A DNA stretch of 64,000 nucleotides from contig BSDZ01000003.1 in NCBI GenBank assembly GCA_030268105.1, positions 5,565,001 through 5,629,000 on the forward strand, given 5' to 3'. The position numbers were made by a program, and so were the translations under genes. This stretch comes from Volvox africanus (lineage: Eukaryota > Chlorophyta > Chlorophyceae > Chlamydomonadales > Volvocaceae). Positions 49,410-62,800 of this stretch are shown here, one piece after another; position 1 is the stretch's first letter, and each line of letters opens with the position of its first letter. The notes under the pieces are model-generated. The model made no database searches. It saw only the letters and a list, made by a program, of their open reading frames with translations, and was not told the DNA's origin.

Positions 49410-52400
49410 TCATCTCGTCGGTTTCCGTGCAACGCCTGGCGAAACCGTCAAGGGCGTTTTCGCGGGCGACGTCATGCCCCCGCCTGGGGCCCCTAGCCGG
49501 CCAGCGCTACCCGTTCCACCCCCGCTGCCCGGCTTGATCATGCCATTTGTAGGTGAGGCCGAGGGCGACGACCGTGTGGTTATGGCGGGTAGCCGTAGAC
49601 CGTTGTTTCCCGAGCTGCTGGAGCCGCTAGATCCCGGCGGCGAGGTGCTGCCACTGATTAGCGGAGAATTGGGCTTGGCGAGCGTCGCAGGCATAGTAGA
49701 GATGCGCGCCATGGGGGGGGCGGACTTGACCGGTCCTGACAGCGTGGACGGACCACCTCCCATTCCGAACCCCTTGCCGCCGGCACTGGCTGCAGATGTA
49801 ATGCGGCTGCTGGCCACCGAGACGCCCGGCCCTGACGCCGGCGCCCGAACGACGCCTAGGGGGCTAACACCTGTGGTGGTGCGGCCGGTGCCGTCCTCAC
49901 TGTTGGTGGCTCCGGGACGTCGTGGGTATCCCTGCTGCCGGCTGGCGATGCTGCTGGTGTTGCGGTCGTAGCCACCCACGGGAGTTAATCCTCCGGGTCG
50001 CCGTTGCACGGAGTTCTTTCCACCGAGCGGAGAAAGGGCGCCCTTTCCCTTCATGGGTCCAACCTGCAGGATTTCGCCCTTGATCCTGCGCATGTGACAT
50101 TAGGATAAGCAGTGGACAGTAAAAATAAGGAGTCCGAGGTGGCAGAGTGGCACTGCGTATGAGAGGCGGTCGTGGTCGGCAGGCGATCATCCCGAGGTCA
50201 TGCAAAGTCTGCGCTTAAGGCGTGCGGATCAAGAGTATTTTGCCACCGTCACTCGCACGCGCGTTGCCTCTGAAGTGGCTCTAATAAGCAATCAACCCTG
50301 TCAATAGACACGTGAGCGCATTGTCCCGTCCCATCCGCCAACAATCCGCCAGCTCTCCCGACCTCTGCACTGCGATCCAAATAGCATAGTGGCCCAAACC
50401 CCCAAACGCCCAACTTACTCCTTGGTGTCATCTTGCGAGAAATTGAAGTCCGACTCCTCCTCCTCTTTCCGCCGGTCCTCGCTTTCTATACTGGGCGACG
50501 GGGAACCCAACCCAAATCCAATGCCCGGCGAGGAGAGCGCGCCCATGTTGCCATTCATGTCCAGCATGCCGCCTCCAGCCCCACCCATCCGCATAGGCGT
50601 TTTCTTGAATTGCTCGTTTGTGGCACGCGCATTCTGAAGGAATAAGAGAAAGAATAAAATCAACGCAGACAAGAGCAAAGCAAATTTATCATCCTTCAAG
50701 GTACAAGGACCCAGCTGCAGCAGAAGCACCAAGAATGTGCCCCGCAACCGTCTACACACCTGCGAAACGTCCCGATCGTTATCCGTCATGATATTTGACA
50801 TGCCGCTGTTTAGTCGCTCCAGCAAATCTACATCCTCTGGCAGCTTGATGCACGACTTGAGCGCGGGAAGGATTGACGTGGCCGCCAACCGAACGTTGGG
50901 TACAGGGTCATAAAGCAATTCCAGGACCAGGTCGAAGACGTACTCCTTTATGAATCGGGACGAAAAGCGCCGCAGCAAAGCCGCAGCGATGTCCACGAAC
51001 GTAATCCGCGACACAAAGGAGCGCCCTCGGCAAAACTCCCGAATGATGCGCAACATAATCTCCGCGCGCTGCTTCTCCCGCCTGCGGCGCATGCCACACG
51101 AACAGGTCAGCTTAAGGGTACATGCCCCATCCCCATGCTCGCCCGCAAGATCACGACAAGGCCACGACAAATGGCCCAGAGAGGAAGCGGGCGCACGGAC
51201 GTCACCAAATAACCACGTTTTGGACTTAAACCTGGGCCGCGATTGATTTGGAGAGTGCCCTCCGTGTTTCCGTTCGCAGGGTTAGGTGCATCATAATGCA
51301 ACATATTAGGTAGTTTGCTTGCCCTGGCAAGTGCCGCTCAGCGGATACACCCCTTTGTACAGCCCTGAGATCTACCACAGCTTTAGTGAATAGCTGTAAC
51401 GTCCACTTAGGAAAAGCTGTCTGGACTCAGGTACGCGCTGACTAGCCGATAGCCTCTTCAAGCTATGCTTCGCCTCATGGCCCCGTCTATGTCGCATGTG
51501 TAAGCCACCGTTGCTGTATTGCAAATGCACCCCGTTGGCTTTATCCAAGCGCCCTAGGTCAAACATGTTAGGGCTCTTTGGCTGCAGGCTGCAGGAGGGA
51601 CCAAGAGTCAGGCCCCCTGGCAAAGGCCCCGGAATTATAGTTTTGTAAAGCAGGTGCGTCCCCGCGGTCCAGGCAAAACGGGAAGGTGCTCAGTAGTTTG
51701 GCGTTACCTGTTATAGCGCAGGAAGCACACCAGGCCCTCCGCTGCCACAGGCCGCACCGCGGCGGCTGTGTCCGTAAGATATCGGAACGCAATTGGCAAG
51801 AAGTGCTCGTGGACTTGGTCACTTGAAAACACCTGGAGAGTCAAGCGAGTAACGGGACAGGGACAGGTGCAGGCTTAAGACATAAATTGCAACGTGTCGT
51901 ACAATGTCGCATGACACGGAAATTTGCAAGGCAACGTAACGCAAAGCAAAGCACAGCAAAGTATGGTTGGCAGTCAAGTGTTCACGCAGTCTGACTTGCA
52001 CTTACCACGCGTAATCCCTCACACATGTTGTTGGGTATTTTGTTACGCCGAAGACCACCTGGCACGTGGCATGACGTTCCTCCAACACCCCGCTAGCTTG
52101 CCACCCGACTAGACCGGTCACTGCCATCTGGAGCGGCCCCCACGCACAGCTTACCGAGGCACTTGTCTCTTGCCCATTAAAAGCTCTAATTCCATTTCAA
52201 AACCTTGGTCCCAAAGCTCCCTCGTAGCTCGGCCCCTGGCGTGAAGCCCTGCATCCTACCAGCGCACCGCCATGCACTCTCTAATCTCAATGCAACGAAA
52301 CTGCCGCCCATACGCGTCACCCCTTGGACCAGACGCACCTGAGGGAAAATTGTAAATGCCACCGCTAACTGCTGCTGCATGCGCCAATTTCGTTTTGTTG

Positions 52401-55400
52401 CCGCCTCCAGCTCCAGTAGCGCCTTGGCGAGCTCACCCATCGCGACATCACGCCGTGTCTCGTCGCGGATGAGCCAGTGCCCCAGGCACTGCGTCAGCGT
52501 AGGTAACAAGGCCGCTGGTACAGCCAACACCTCGTCTCGCAGCAACCGACACAGCGGCCTTGTGAGAAGCGCCGGGCAATCCTTGCCAGCCACTCTCGCT
52601 ACCTCGTGGAGCTGCCCTGCCACGCTCTTGCGGACCTCCAGGTCCGGATCCGTAGCCAGACTGATAAGGGTGTCTTGGAACTGTTGCGCGAAGGCAGTGG
52701 CGGATAGCGCCGTTGCAGCGCGCAGCACCGCCGGCAGCTGCCCGGCGCACAGCCGTCGTAGCTCCACGTCGGACTTAGTGGCGAGATGTTTGAAGCACGA
52801 GAAGAACAACACCGAGTCATCGTGCTCAAAGTCAACCTTGATCTGGAGAGGAATAATTGAGATGAAGCGGTAGAGGCATTGGGATACGAAAATAAGGGAC
52901 CCGGTCATATGTAACCAGGTCGCTTTGGGAAAGGCAAGGACCCAAGCACTGGACAGCAGTTTTGTGTGTACACAGGTGAAACGATTGGGAGCGAGACAAA
53001 GACAGACAATCCCACTGCGAATCTTCGCTGCACGTACATCGCACCGTGTCCTCAAATCGGGACCAAGCACGAGATTTGGTCAGGAAGGGCCATCGGCCAT
53101 CCACACGCGATTAGCAGGGAGCCCGCATCCAGTTCGCTGGTCATACCCGATGCATGCGCCTTGGCGGCTGCACTAACACGAATTCGTCTGGTTGTGTCCC
53201 AAAACTGAGTCTTTTGTGATCTCCTTACAAACAGTTTTTCGACACCCGTGTTTTGCCCTCTCCCAGCTAAGACCCGCATTCCCAAACTCAACCCCAGTAT
53301 CTATCGCTGCGAGAGTTTCCAAAGGGAATCCACACTTTTTGCTTGCTGAGACTGTGCGCCATCCCGAATAACCGGGTATTCGGCCTGGCAAATGTAAAAG
53401 CTCTCCTTACATTTCCGTCTGCCGCAAAGGCCTCATAGGCTGCCTGGCCCTTTTCCTTAGGTTTAGCCGACTCATTAATTCGTAAAAAATCCTGGTTACA
53501 TATTTATACGTATTACATAAGCTAACCAGCTGGATCTCATTAATAAGAGGACATGTATAACTGCGTAGGTGAAAAAGGCTACCGATACCAATACCGATAA
53601 CCAAGATCCAGATCCTGAATCCAGCTAGGAGAACGCCCATCCTCTTTTCCTCGTCAAAGACATAAAGACGTTAGGAAAGGCATGCAAACATCGTACGGGA
53701 CTCACCACCGTTACCAGCTGCCCGAACATCCGTGCCAGGCACCTCTGCATAGCAATGTCCAACTCCAGAGGTTGCATGTGGTTACGCAAGATGGGCATCA
53801 CTTGCCCTTTCCGGACCTCCGGCGGCACCATATCAAGTATTGTCGTCAGCGTTGTCAACGACGCCACACGTGCCTGGAAAACCGATGTACACATAAGGGA
53901 TGGACAATCAGGAACAGCAGAGCCGGGATCAATCACCCCTCAAGCCCAAAATACGAAGCAGCAAGTAAGCCTCTTTCACAGGTTATGTAAATGCTGAATA
54001 CTTTTGCTGCTGCTGGCGATACTGTTCATAATTATCGCCTGCGCCCCTCATGTCCAATGGATGCAGAGCCACATCAGCAAATAGGTCTTCCAAGGCACCC
54101 AGAGCTATGGCTGGTGTCATGGCCGTCCGATATTCCCTCATCAACGCGCCACTGCCGCCATTTGGCTCGTTCACTTTTGGCTATGTTCCCGACGTTCACC
54201 AAAAGCCGACCTCCCACACAGGGGGCGGGCTGAAGAACAAAATCGTAAGATCCCCCCGTTACCTGGATTTCCTCATCGTTGAGCAGCTCAAATAGTTCCG
54301 GCAGGATGGTCTTTGCGACCACGTCCCTTCCGGCGATCCTCGCTATGTTGGAGAGCTGCCCGCATGACGCAATGCGGATGTGGTGATCCACGTCTTGGCA
54401 CATGCTTAGCGCCTTTTTAAAAAAAGACCTTTCAATTTCCTCCCAAGTCTGTTGCGCATTGGAAGAAAGGGACGCAAGGAAGACCCGTCTGGACTGGAAG
54501 GCATCGTGATGAAACACCTCGCAGCAGTCGTGGGTTTTCATCGGCCAGCATTATAAGTTGCCCAACTATGTATATGGATCTGACTAGCAGTAAAAATTTG
54601 GCTCCACGGCCATGAATATTGGAGCGTGCATTAGTGGTTTCCAACATGTTACCGGCCTGCATGTCGTCTCTAAAGAACCCCGGCTGCCAATCCCAGTATC
54701 CTGTTACCCAACTTCATGGCCGTACCCACCAGACGTGGAGCCAGTGCGCCAAGAATGCGCACGCAGATGGTCTTTGACCCCACCACGCCCTCCACATCCC
54801 CCTTGGAAAGCGCTAGGGACAGAACCTCTGTTTTAAGCACCTCCTTGTCCAGCAAAGGTATGAGTTCAAACAGGGTATTCAGCCATGCGTCCGTCTCCTG
54901 CATTCAGGCGAGGGCCCACATAGCTGCGTTGGAAGACACCTCTGGCATTAGTCGCGGTGCTTTACTCCCTGCAAGGACCGTGACGTACCTCCTCCGACTT
55001 TTCCCGGTTAATGTTCCGAGTAACTGTCGGGAGGATACAGACTTGGAGGTCTACTGGCGACAGCAGCCGCTCGCGAGCAATCGTCGCAAACGCTTCTGCA
55101 GTGGCAATCTGCGATCAAAGGAAAGAGTCCGCCGGCATATCGTCAGCCTTTCGGTGACACCCAACACCCAGGCGCGCAGCCATGTCCACAACCCCGCGCC
55201 CACCTGCGCCTCCGAATCCAGCCGGTTCAGGGCCGCTTTGAGCGGCTGAGATATAGCGTCAAATGCGGGCCGTCCCCGCCCCTTAAGGACGGCCGGCAAG
55301 CTGCATATGGAGTCGGAAACCAAATCGGCATGTAGCTCGGAGCGGTATGGAGCAGTCCGCGGGACTTACTTAGCAATTGCATGGCGTTGCTGAATAAGAT

Positions 55401-55626
55401 GACCACCGTTGAGATAAAGTACAGTTCGCTCAACGTCGCTTAGGTGTTCATCGACCTGTACAGGCGCGGAGATGTTTGCTAAAATAATCCTCCCCCAAAC
55501 GTTGTCATTTCAGCGTACCGTAAATTTTGCTATCTCCTCCTCAGCTTTAAGTACACTGGGAACCTCTTTTCCGGACTCCTCGGCGGGTAAAGGCAGTCCT
55601 TCCCAACCTCCAAGCTCCCAGCCCAT
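49410..55626 (-). CDS. HEAT-repeat protein, PPP4R4-like protein phosphatase 4 regulatory subunit
   Basis: Twelve exons in one phase-consistent chain: 55626-55519, 55455-55370, 55300-55204, 55108-54989, 54897-54730, 54448-54263, 53873-53706, 52842-52339, 51832-51708, 51081-50760, 50633-50419 and 50085-49410, giving 924 residues. HEAT-type helix pairs run through residues of about 35-600: for example GALAPRL followed by ALSMCQDVDHHIRIASCGQL and ILPELFELLNDEEIQ; then ARVASLTTLTTIL, VRKSVAGQLHEVAR, and FDLVLELLYDPVPNVRLAA with LPEDVDLLERLNSG. The spacing and these words fit PPP4R4, a scaffold-like regulator of the PP4 catalytic subunit; PPP4R1 or a PP2A A-type scaffold are alternatives. The last exon is a Gly/Ser/Pro-rich disordered tail of about 225 residues. 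The donor at 50419 overlaps a potential stop (GAG TAA), so retention of that intron would end the protein before the tail. Confidence 0.75.
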
Positions 55627-55889
55627 TGTTATTCACCTAGGGTTCGCCTAACTTCATTTCTTCATTTGGTTACCAGTCGTATAAACTACACATTATGTTG
55701 CCTAGCAGCATGAAAGGACACCTTCACAAGCGGAAACGAACTATGTACGGCACCTGGGTCTTGCCGGCTTTCTCTCTTCGCAGCTCTGAAATCCGCGCAA
55801 TGTGCTGATTACTTTAAGAAGTGCTGAGTAATAAATGTATGCTGAAGGTGTAAGCTATTACAGGTGTTGGCGTTTGCCAAGCTAGGAAA
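55627..55889. promoter_or_regulatory. Short divergent intergenic region
   Basis: 263 bp separate the start codons of the PPP4R4-like (-) and DUG3-like (+) genes. Both promoters must lie here or in the first introns. No specific element was recognised. Confidence 0.5.
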
Positions 55890-58800
55890 ATGTGTAGATT
55901 GATGGCGTATGTCGGCCAGCCACAGGTGTGCTGTTTAATATTCCATTGTCCTGGGACTTGTCCAAATTGGACTTTTTAGTGACAACTCCATTCGGCCTGT
56001 CGCAGCTGCTGGCCGATATCGTCCTTTGGCCTGACCGGAGCATTATTAAACAGGTATGCCATACAGTACTTTTTATGCAAGCAGGAAACCCGGAATTCAT
56101 CGATACCTCGTCGCCATCGGCGCCTGCCAACCTTTTCTTTTGCGATACCTTGCAGTCGTATGATGCTAGGGAGCGTAAAATTGATCCAACATTACCATTC
56201 CACCTGGGTAGGCTGGGATATTGGTTTCGGCTAAACTGCCTGCAATCAGCTGATGGCAGAACATATTGCCTTAGATGGACCTATTGCCTTAGCGAACATA
56301 TACGGCTTGGAATCAAGAACGGAGCAATCGATGTAGCTGTGGGCCTCCGGATAGACAGCAATACCCTATCTGGGTCTCGCTTAAAACGTCGTCGATCTCC
56401 GTTTCCGTCGTGACCTGCACAGTACTTCCGTTGTTCCCTGTAGGCTAGCCTCCGGTATCGTGACTGACAGATCGTGGGTTTCGGCTTGGATCAATTCAAC
56501 GACGCCACTAGTGCTAAAGCCTGAAAAGTTGGCGGACCTCGCGTTTTCCACCCGTTTTCCAGGCCATGGCAACCTTAATGGCGATGGATTTGGCATCGGC
56601 TGGTTCAGCACCGAAGAGCGCAGAGAAGGAGATCCTTCGCCGTGCGTGTTCACCAGCATCACACCTGCCTGGTAGGATCCACGTCGTCATGTGCCTGTGC
56701 GCACGGCAGAATTCGCTCTATCTTCGCGGAACCCCTGCTGGTGGAGATCGGTGCCCATGACCGCGCAATCTTGCATGCAGGAATAATGAGAACCTTAGTC
56801 GTCTGGCCTGCAAGATCGTGTCGCCGCTTGTGTTTGCACACGTGCGTGCTGCATATCCTGGCATGCCAGTCAGGTAGGTGCAAACGCCCCTCCCAGTAAT
56901 ACGTCAGGGCGCGGGGTGAGGCGTCAAGGTGATTACCAACTGGGATGGGCTTTGGAAAGATCTCCAGCTGGCTGCGAGGACAAGGATGCCTCGGTAGGTA
57001 TGGCGCCGAGTAGCGGGGTAGTTGAAATGTCCCAGTGAAGATAAGATGGGAAGCTGTGAACCTAGAAGCTTTGTTCACTTGCCACCAGCGCTTAAGGTGC
57101 CTTACTGCGGCATGTCGCTAACTGACTTGTTGCCTATCCCTTGGCGTTTATGCATCCGTGTACAGCGAGCAGAACTGCCATCCCTTCCAGTTCAGCCGCT
57201 ACATGTGGATGCACAATGGTGTCGTTGCGGGCTTTGCGCAGGTGGGATTATGGCAGCAGCGGGCACGGGAATTACGGCGGGCACGGGCAGAGCGCAGGGA
57301 TGAGGACCTGAATCCATTTACAGATTGTACTGGGCAGCTTCGTGCCGTTAGATATTGAGCCGTTCCGCCAGTCCAGTAGAACAGTTTTCGCTCACCATGT
57401 ACGCATCTATCGCATGTCTTTTAGCCGCCAACTGCCGTTGTCGACCCGGCGGAATTTAGCCCCGCAGATCCACATCGCTGACGCTGGCCCTCTTGCGTTG
57501 GATGATATGGTTTTGTGATGGATATGGCAACATACCCAGATTAGGCGCGCATTGCTGGAGACTCTGTCAGACTGCGCTTACAACGCCGTGGCTTCTTTCC
57601 ATTCTGACTCGGCCGTCAGCTTCGCGCTTTTTCTTAATCACCTTCCGGACATGCGTGTGCAACTGGCTCCGGATGTGATGATTAGAGCCATGCAGGTGCG
57701 TGACGTGTTGTGATAGGAAGACATCGGTGCATGCGACCTTGCATTGTCTCGGTGAACCACGATATGTCTACCTGTAAACGTGTGTAAGTAACGGACTATG
57801 CGTGAATATCTGTATGGGTACACATCGCGTTTAAAACAAGTGAGGCTTTACCCTCGGATTGTACTAAGGTCTGTACCATTGTGCAGCGTCCACATGCTCC
57901 TTTTTGACCTAGCCACCACTGTCTCTCCTGCGTCACTGCAATCAACGTTTTCCCGCTTGGTAAATGTAGGATGCTATCGCGACCATTAGCGCTGTACAAC
58001 GCCGCCACGGCATTACTGGCACTTCCCTACTCAATTACGTGGTTAGCGATGGATCAACACTCATCGCCACGCGCTTTGTGTCGCCCGAGTCAGATAGCCC
58101 CGCCTCATTGTACTATGCGGAGGGCGCCAGCTTTGCACGCACGGCAGCAACGCCGGTCACACCTGTGGCAACTACGGTTACGACCGCCGGCTGCACTGGA
58201 CAGGGGGCAGCTGGGCCTGGCTACGCTCCTTGCTCCGCTAGCGCGAACTCTGGCAGCAGTATCACGCAGGAGTCCAGCTATGAGCTGGGCGTCAGCGCAC
58301 AGGGACCGTCTGTAGTGTTTGTCGCGTCAGAGCCCATCACAGGTGGGCGAGGTTGTTTGGCTGTTTTGTTTATGGGACTCATACTCAGCACGCACTCTTT
58401 ATTAGTGCGTGCTTGTCTACATTAGAACACGCCATGCTTGTGCACCGTTCGTGTCATCATTCGACCTACCCGGCTCTGAGCCGGTCCAGCAGTATGACGC
58501 ATTGCGGGGTTGTGTTTAGGCAGCGGCCACCATAATCGTTGCCTCGGCCCGTTTAACCAGCAGAACAAGTATAGTTTGCAACCTATCAACTTTCAGTAAT
58601 AGTGAAATCATTTGAAGCTCTAGCTAGCCTGATACAGTGACTGGTCACGTATGGTTTTTCTCCACTGTCATCCGACAACTGGTAAAAAATGATGTTCATG
58701 AGGGGCCTAGGTGGCGTCGCCACTGGTGATCAATACTTGCAAACAGCTGCACGTAACTCTTGCCACCGCCACGACATGACATGAGGTCATCAAGACCACG

Positions 58801-59622
58801 GTACCTGTAACCGGGGGTTGCACTGCTATTGTCGAAAGGCCCGCTGGGGCCTGCTGGCATTGAGCCGAACCTACCGTGAAGCATAGAGGTTCTCTTTTTT
58901 TACCATCAACGAGCTAGGTGTCCTGTCCGTCTTGCAACCTCTTGTGATGCCCATACAGGGCGCCAGGAGGTGCCATGTCGACAATGGTCACCGTGATGTC
59001 CTATGCATACTCGTTCACCACGTCCACGGGCTACTACAGCTTCACTCATTGCGTCCGGTTTTTGAATTGACGTTCCCCGCTATGTGCTGCAATGCCTCGC
59101 CGCGGGCGACCTTGCTGTACTATCCTCGCAGCCTCGGCCTCGGACTGGGTCGCAGTGCCCAAGAACACTGCGTTGGTGGTGACACGGGAAAAGGGTGGCT
59201 TTCTCAACATATTGCGCTGCCCCTTGCGGAGCCAGCCGCAACCGCAGCTGTCGCCTGCACCTTCTAGCCTGCCGTCTACTCGATGGCGGACCGGAGCGCT
59301 GCAGCCCCCTGTGTCTGCTGGCGGCGTCCCCACAGCACCTGGCGCTGTGCCGGCTTGTATCGACCCCCAGGGCGATGTTTGCCGGTGTCTGGAGGCGCTC
59401 AGCCGTGGCATCACGGCCAAAAGCAGGGCATTTCTAGCGCATCGGCCCACGGGTCTCGTGGCCGGCCAAGGTTCTATGGTGCTGTCGCCTGCTCCTGAAA
59501 CGCCGCAAGAACTGCCGTTTATGACTTCCATCGCGGGCCTTGCGGCGAGTACGTCCACTGGGAGTGGAGGGCTTGACGTTTCTGTAGGGTTTATTAGGAT
59601 GCTGTTAGGTCGACTTCTTTAG
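55890..59622 (+). CDS. DUG3: DUG3-like class II glutamine amidotransferase
   Basis: In yeast Dug3 is the amidotransferase-fold subunit of the Dug2-Dug3 complex that cleaves the gamma-glutamyl bond of glutathione in the cytosol. Exons: 55890-55925, 56006-56053, about 56529-56671, 56781-56873, 57166-57241, 57540-57695, 57970-58342 and 59132-59622, about 471 residues in continuous phase. The first exon is 36 bases and encodes MCRLMAYVG, so the nucleophile is Cys2 after removal of Met. Then follow LLADIVLWPDRSIIKQ, the NGDGFGIGW motif, TSITPAW, FAHVRAAYPG, NCHPFQF with MHNGVVAGF, and DSAVSFALFLNHLP. Next is the beta-rich part (YVVSDGSTLIATRFV) and SDWVAVPKNTALVV. All class II amidotransferase landmarks are present. 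The start of the third exon is the weakest boundary. A Ser/Thr/Ala-rich insert (about 58140-58300) and a Pro/Ala-rich C-terminal extension make it longer than yeast Dug3. The DUG2-like gene follows on the same strand. Confidence 0.92.
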
Positions 59623-59809
59623 AGGCGGCCAGGTCTCACACTGTGTGACCCTCCGTTGTAGAGGTATGGTTTATTGGTTAATGGCGGACTAAGCGACTCA
59701 GCGGAGTATAAGGGTTTACATAGAGACCTCTGCTGCTAGCGTTTCCAGGACAGCAGAACCAGGCGACTTCTAATTGGCTGGCCCAATCACAGGTGTTACA
59801 CGCAACAGT
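59623..59809. other. Very short tandem intergenic spacer between DUG3-like and DUG2-like genes
   Basis: 187 bp between the DUG3-like stop and the DUG2-like ATG on the same strand. It has to serve as a 3' UTR and a promoter, unless the two are transcribed or spliced together. The DUG3 stop (CTTTAG) itself looks like a 3' splice site, so a fused transcript cannot be excluded from sequence alone. Confidence 0.5.
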
Positions 59810-62800
59810 ATGGGAGGCCAGATGTTGCAACTGGAGGCGCTGGGCGCTACGGCAGCACCAGCAGCATCTCGCGCAGGCTCGCAGGGACTGGGTGAGTACT
59901 TTCCGTAAGGGCAAATTAGGCAACAGTCTTACAACCGGGTATTGCATGTTTTGTTTTGTTTTGTTACGGCTGTTATGGCGAGTTTGCTATGCCTGGATGT
60001 CGTGAGAGTAGGCGTGAACCAAGCGCTACGAACAGGTGGGTTAAGGGGCCAGGCAGTCTTACGCAGAGTGTGATCCCATACCTTCTTGCTTGCTCCACCA
60101 CCAGATGCGACGGTCCCACCATCCGACGCGGATGCGCACGACTTCATGCGGCTGGTTGGGCACACTGGTGCTGTTATGACGATGACGGTCTGTCCCTACA
60201 CCAACCGCTTGTACACCTCGTCTGTCGACTGTAGCCTCCGGGTAAGTTAGTTTGCGACAAAACTATGGCGCAAGGACTCCCAGATACACGTGTTTGGTAG
60301 TCATTTGCGTGGCGCTCATTTGTGAATTATGCCCAGCCACACGGCATCCAGGCACCCGCATTATCAAAACGTGGCCAACCACTGGCGTTCGATGTCCATC
60401 GTCGATTTTGCCCGCCGTTTCCAGGTGTGGAACCTGCATGATAACAGCTGCCTGCACACTTTGATTGGTCAGCGTAAGCCCGTCACTGCTATGCGCTTGA
60501 GGGCACAAGGCCAGCTGCTGCTGGCCTCAAGCGGCCGCAAGATCCGTGTGTGGGATGCGATCGGCTTCCGTTGCCTGCAGCTTATTAAGATTAGTGATTC
60601 ATGCGGCACCATCCGCTGCCTGGAGGTTTCGGAGGCGCCCCGTAAGCCAGCTGGCGCGACTCAAGGCCGGGGTCAGGAACAGGAAGCCGATGGTGACACA
60701 CCATACATAACTGGGGCAGGGTCTCGAATTAACGACAGTGGCCGCAGTTCCCTGACGGGAGATGACTTCGCTTCCACGGGGACAATAATGGCGTATGGCC
60801 GCAGTTCCTCTACTAATACGGCTGGCCTTAAAGTGGGTGGACTGGATGACCCGGCGCTACCGGACATTGGCGCGCCGGGGGATCACGAAGGCAGTGCGGT
60901 CACGGACAGCGCCAGTAGAGGTGGAGTCAGTGGCGTTTGCTCAGCACGCGCCAGTGGTGCTGGTGATCTGTCGCTGCTGTACGTGGGCTGCCAGGACACC
61001 ACCGTTAAGGTGTTTACCTTGGACGAGCATGAGTTGTTAACTGTGGCGGCGGCAGCACAGGCTGCCGCCGCCGCCGCAATGGTGCTGGAGGGGTCGGCTG
61101 CCAGTTGTGGCGAAGTATCGCAGGCGTCGCATGCCGTTCACTCGTCTACCAGGACCAGTCGGCCCGCAGGCATGACGACGCTGCATCCATCGCCGTTCCT
61201 CCCTGTGCGCCCAGTTTCTGGCGTGCGGCCGCGAACGTCTTTCACGGGCATGTCGGGGCCGCCGGCCTTGTTACCGCCGCGCATAATCGCTACACCCGAG
61301 GAGCAAGAACATGGGATCTCAGACCTTGTGCCGCTGATGGTCACTGCGGCCGAGGACGGGGCACACGTGGGCCCCGTCAACTGCCTAGCGCTGTGCGGAA
61401 GGTACCTGTGCTCCGGGGGAGGTAAGGAGAGGCAGCAGAAGAGCGCGAGCGGTATTTGTGCTCAGCATGGCTGTTGCAGGCTCCCAGGTAAGGTGTGGCC
61501 TTGGAGACAAGGCCTGCAATGTCTAGTCCTGCGAGTTCGCTGTGGCACGGTTGGCACCTGAAATCGTTACGGCGCAGCCTTATGGGAGCATCAAAATGGC
61601 CACTGTAGAAGCTATCATGTTTAATAGCGTTTAGGCAGGGGCTCCCAACGGATGAGATCCGGAAATGTTTGTACCAAGGGCGATGAATTTTTCACGAAGG
61701 CACTGTGGGCACTGTGGCACTGAAATACCTGCCATCTCGACAGGTGACGCGACAGTGCGTGTATGGGACGCTGCTACAATGAAGCTGGTGAGCGTGCTGC
61801 GGGGGCACCGTGGCAGCGTGCTGTGCTTATTGGGACTCGGCAGCTCAACGTTGCTTAGCGGCGCCCGGGACAACACGATTCGGTAGGTATCCTAACGCAC
61901 TAGATTTAGATGATGTTGGTGATTGGTGGTTGGATGTACCTCTCCCGCCTTACCCGGTGAGACTTCACTCACAACCTTTGTATGCTGCTGTGTTCCTCGT
62001 GGAATAGGATGTAGCTGCTTTGATTTAGACTACAGAAGGGCTTGGCACACAATTTTTACGCGGGGAACGGCTTTGGCCTTCAGCCTACACGGTGGCTCCA
62101 ACGTCATGTCCCATCCTGCCGGATATCCATGGCCTTCATCATTATCACGCAGGGTGTGGGACCTAGAAATGGATATGATGTGCCGCCTCACCCTTGCCGG
62201 TCACAAGGACGATGTGACAGGCCTCACGTCGTTGACGTTGCAGCGGCGAGGAGCTGGTGGCGCTGTCACAACGCCACCGTTGGGTCACACCACCAGCTCC
62301 GCCAGCCGCTGTGCAGCCGTTGCTTGGGCTTCTACAATGCTGGCGTCCTCCAGCGCCGACGGCACCGTGAGACTCTGGTGAGCGAGGGACAGCGGGAGAA
62401 GGGGGCTTTTTTTACGTTTCAGTGATGTTAACGTCGTTAGGGAGGAGCTGAGTTGGCCTTATAAGGCTGGGGTGGGGTCCTCCATAGTTGTCAACCCATC
62501 CCATTCCTCACACCTGGGCGACTCTCCTTGCAAGCACGAGATTCTCCTGTACTGCGGCGAAGGGGCGAAGGACGAAGGGGCAGTTCCCTGGACCCCGGTA
62601 GCGCAGCTTGGGATACTGAACCAAACCGCTCCCTGACGGCGTCCCTGTAGCGTCGTCAGGTCTCACGGCAGCCTCTGTCACTATCTGCGCCGCCTGCTGG
62701 ATTACGGCACCCGCACTTGTTGCAGTACCTAATGGGGACTCCCGCTTCCTTATTCCTCGTTAGGGGCTCACATTATCCAGCGCTTTGGTGATCCCCGTTG

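Noticed and set aside
50139..50210. tRNA-like A-box word (TGGCAGAGTGG)
   Set aside because: No matching B box (GGTTCGAnTCC) or acceptor stem follows within a tRNA length. It lies in the intron before the last exon of the PPP4R4-like gene.
53983..54174. Open minus frame with an ALGALEDLFADVALHP-type segment inside the PPP4R4-like gene
   Set aside because: It looked like another HEAT exon, but its phase does not fit. Direct joining of 54263 to 53873 gives a continuous HEAT unit, so the stretch is taken as intron.
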